Shown here piece after piece: positions 5,553-6,741 of a stretch of 6,741 nucleotides of DNA. The stretch comes from an uncultured Ruminococcus sp. Lineage in GTDB: Bacteria; Bacillota; Clostridia; Oscillospirales; Acutalibacteraceae. The notes under the pieces are model-generated. The model searched no databases. It saw nothing but the letters and a program-made list of their open reading frames with translations, and had not been told where the DNA came from. The position numbers and the translations under genes are program-made. Every line of letters starts with the position of its first letter. Positions within the stretch are counted from its first letter, which is position 1. The DNA lies in the NCBI GenBank assembly GCA_902773045.1, contig CACYDE010000111.1, forward strand, positions 1-6,741, written 5' to 3'.

Positions 5553-6656
5553 ATGATAAAAAGCCGTATTTTTTATGTGATCGCACTCCTGGCTCTTTCG
5601 CTTTTTTATATTTACTGCAATTCTTACACGCCGCTGTGCATTATCATGCTTTTTCTTGTTTTGACTGTTTTAGGGATCGTTTCTGTGTTTTTCGTCAGAA
5701 AAAAGCTTTCCGCGGAGGTTTGCGCTCTGCATCCTTTCATAACGCAGAGTGAGGACGGGAACGCGGAATTTTTTGTGAAGCTTAAAAATAATTCTTTGTT
5801 TCCCATCGCGGCAGTGACGTTTGATCTTGAGTTTCGTGATGTGTCGGAAGAAGGATTCATAAAAAGAAAAATAAGAACACCCGTAGCATCGAAAGAAGAG
5901 AGACATATCCATACGCTGTTCACAGCGTCTCATGCCGCGTGTATCGAATGTTGTCTCGGGAATTTCAGGATATATGACGCGTTCGGAATTTTTTCTCTAA
6001 AACTGAAAAATATATCGGGAAAATCAAAGATTCTTGTTACGCCTGTTCTTCGGAATGAAAGTTACCGCAATTCTTCCGAGGGCGTGTATATTTATGACAG
6101 CGATAAATTTTCCGACGTTCAGAAGGGTGATGACCCGTCGCAGGTCTTTGAGATCCGAGATTATATCCCCGGAGACGATATCCGCCGTATTCACTGGCGA
6201 TTAAGTTCAAAACAAGACAGCCTTATTGTTAAGGAATACAGCAAACCTATCGACGATGACTGCATGATACTTCTGGAAACAGGGATAGGAGGAAAGGTTC
6301 CTGAAGCCAAGAAGAAACGGGCTGACGCTATCCTTTCCGTTTTCATGACGCTTGCTTCCGAGCTTCTTCAAAATGAACAGTCTTTTCAGGTTTTGTGGTA
6401 TTCCATGAAGAAAAATGGGCTTGTTTCTTTTGATGTTGGAACATTCGAAGAGATAACTCCTGTCATAGAAAGATATCTCTTCGAAAATCTTTCCGAAAAA
6501 AGAAATGCCACTTATATCGTCAGTCAGACTGAAAAAGGTGATTTTTTTGGAAAGTCGGTCTATTATATTTACAATTCTTCATGTTTCGACAAGGATTTAT
6601 GCAAACCTCAAAAAGAGAATTATATTTTCATAGATACAAAATCGATATGTAAATAA
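5553..6656 (+). CDS. DUF58 membrane protein, partner of MoxR
   Basis: DUF58 proteins are membrane-anchored, with a von Willebrand A-like cytoplasmic domain, and are almost always encoded beside moxR; their molecular role is poorly defined but linked to cell-envelope or complex assembly. The 367-residue product (from 5553) has two membrane helices at about 6-22 and 25-48, a beta-rich region at about 52-165, and then the diagnostic DUF58 block 197-231, where IRDYIPGDDIRRIHWRLS (201-218) and VKEY are nearly canonical. The following strand CMILLETGIGG (237-247) is the place where related domains carry a metal-site DxSxS; here the Asp is Glu and the serines are absent, so metal binding looks lost. 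Translation is coupled or nearly coupled to moxR (4-nt gap). The transglutaminase-like gene that often comes next is not present before the window ends. Confidence 0.92.
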   Translation: MIKSRIFYVIALLALSLFYIYCNSYTPLCIIMLFLVLTVLGIVSVFFVRKKLSAEVCALHPFITQSEDGNAEFFVKLKNNSLFPIAAVTFDLEFRDVSEEGFIKRKIRTPVASKEERHIHTLFTASHAACIECCLGNFRIYDAFGIFSLKLKNISGKSKILVTPVLRNESYRNSSEGVYIYDSDKFSDVQKGDDPSQVFEIRDYIPGDDIRRIHWRLSSKQDSLIVKEYSKPIDDDCMILLETGIGGKVPEAKKKRADAILSVFMTLASELLQNEQSFQVLWYSMKKNGLVSFDVGTFEEITPVIERYLFENLSEKRNATYIVSQTEKGDFFGKSVYYIYNSSCFDKDLCKPQKENYIFIDTKSICK

Positions 6657-6657
6657 C

Positions 6658-6741
6658 TTAAGGCAACACCGCACAAAGACCGTCTAACGACTTTGTACCG
6701 AATCTGCTTGATCTTTTTCCGTCATACTGCACAGAAATCTC
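6658..6741. repeat. Probable end of a dispersed repeat or MITE-like element
   Basis: Directly after the DUF58 stop begins TTAAGGCAACACCGC, followed by a hairpin: ACAAAG (6673-6678) with CTTTGT (6691-6696), and inside it CGT/ACG (6681-6683 / 6687-6689) around a CTA loop. The composition changes from the AT-rich style of the other intergenic regions, no reading frame is evident, and there is no uridine run directly after the hairpin. From memory, sequences beginning this way recur in intergenic DNA of Ruminococcus-like genomes; I cannot verify that here. The element is cut by the window edge, so its other end and any coding content are unknown. Confidence 0.45.

Noticed and set aside
5624..5933. 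Two antisense open frames inside the DUF58 gene
   Set aside because: They overlap each other in different frames and sit within a well-supported coding region.
1..6741. CRISPR arrays, tRNA or rRNA genes, phage or toxin-antitoxin genes
   Set aside because: I looked for regularly spaced repeats, cloverleaf arms and recognisable proteins on both strands and found none.

Overview
The window reads as a piece of chromosome from an anaerobic Clostridia-type Bacillota, probably a Ruminococcus-like member of the Oscillospiraceae. This rests on AT-rich DNA with AT-rich intergenic spaces, strong GGAGG-type ribosome binding sites, a perfect CIRCE operator in front of groES, and GroES/GroEL sequences of Firmicutes character. 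The genus is an inference. The window contains no rRNA, tRNA, CRISPR array or transposase gene.

Layout, all genes on the + strand. (1) Positions 1-445 hold no convincing gene, but contain a rod-like inverted-repeat structure (154-280), a 10-nt inverted repeat that could compete with it, and an AT-rich palindrome (341-359). (2) Positions 446-2675 are the chaperonin operon: a sigma-A-type promoter, CIRCE, groES, an unusually long intercistronic gap with a GC-rich island, groEL and an intrinsic terminator. (3) Positions 2690-4295 carry a nested hairpin, an extended -10 promoter, a leader with a 12-bp stem that buries a strong Shine-Dalgarno, and a monocistronic adenylate-forming enzyme of the phenylacetate-CoA ligase (PaaK/CapK) family. 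(4) Positions 4355-6656 carry a weak terminator, a good extended -10 promoter, a 160-nt leader closed by a long-range stem, and then a tightly spaced moxR-DUF58 pair. (5) From 6658 to the window edge lies what looks like the end of a dispersed repeat.

How the genes work together: GroES and GroEL form the HrcA/CIRCE-controlled folding machine. The MoxR AAA+ ATPase and the membrane-anchored DUF58 protein form a conserved pair thought to act in assembly or maturation of envelope or other complexes. The PaaK-like ligase has its own transcription unit and no pathway partners here, so its substrate is open. The least explained material is in the leaders: three separate intergenic regions hold RNA-scale structure that I could not assign to any RNA family I know.
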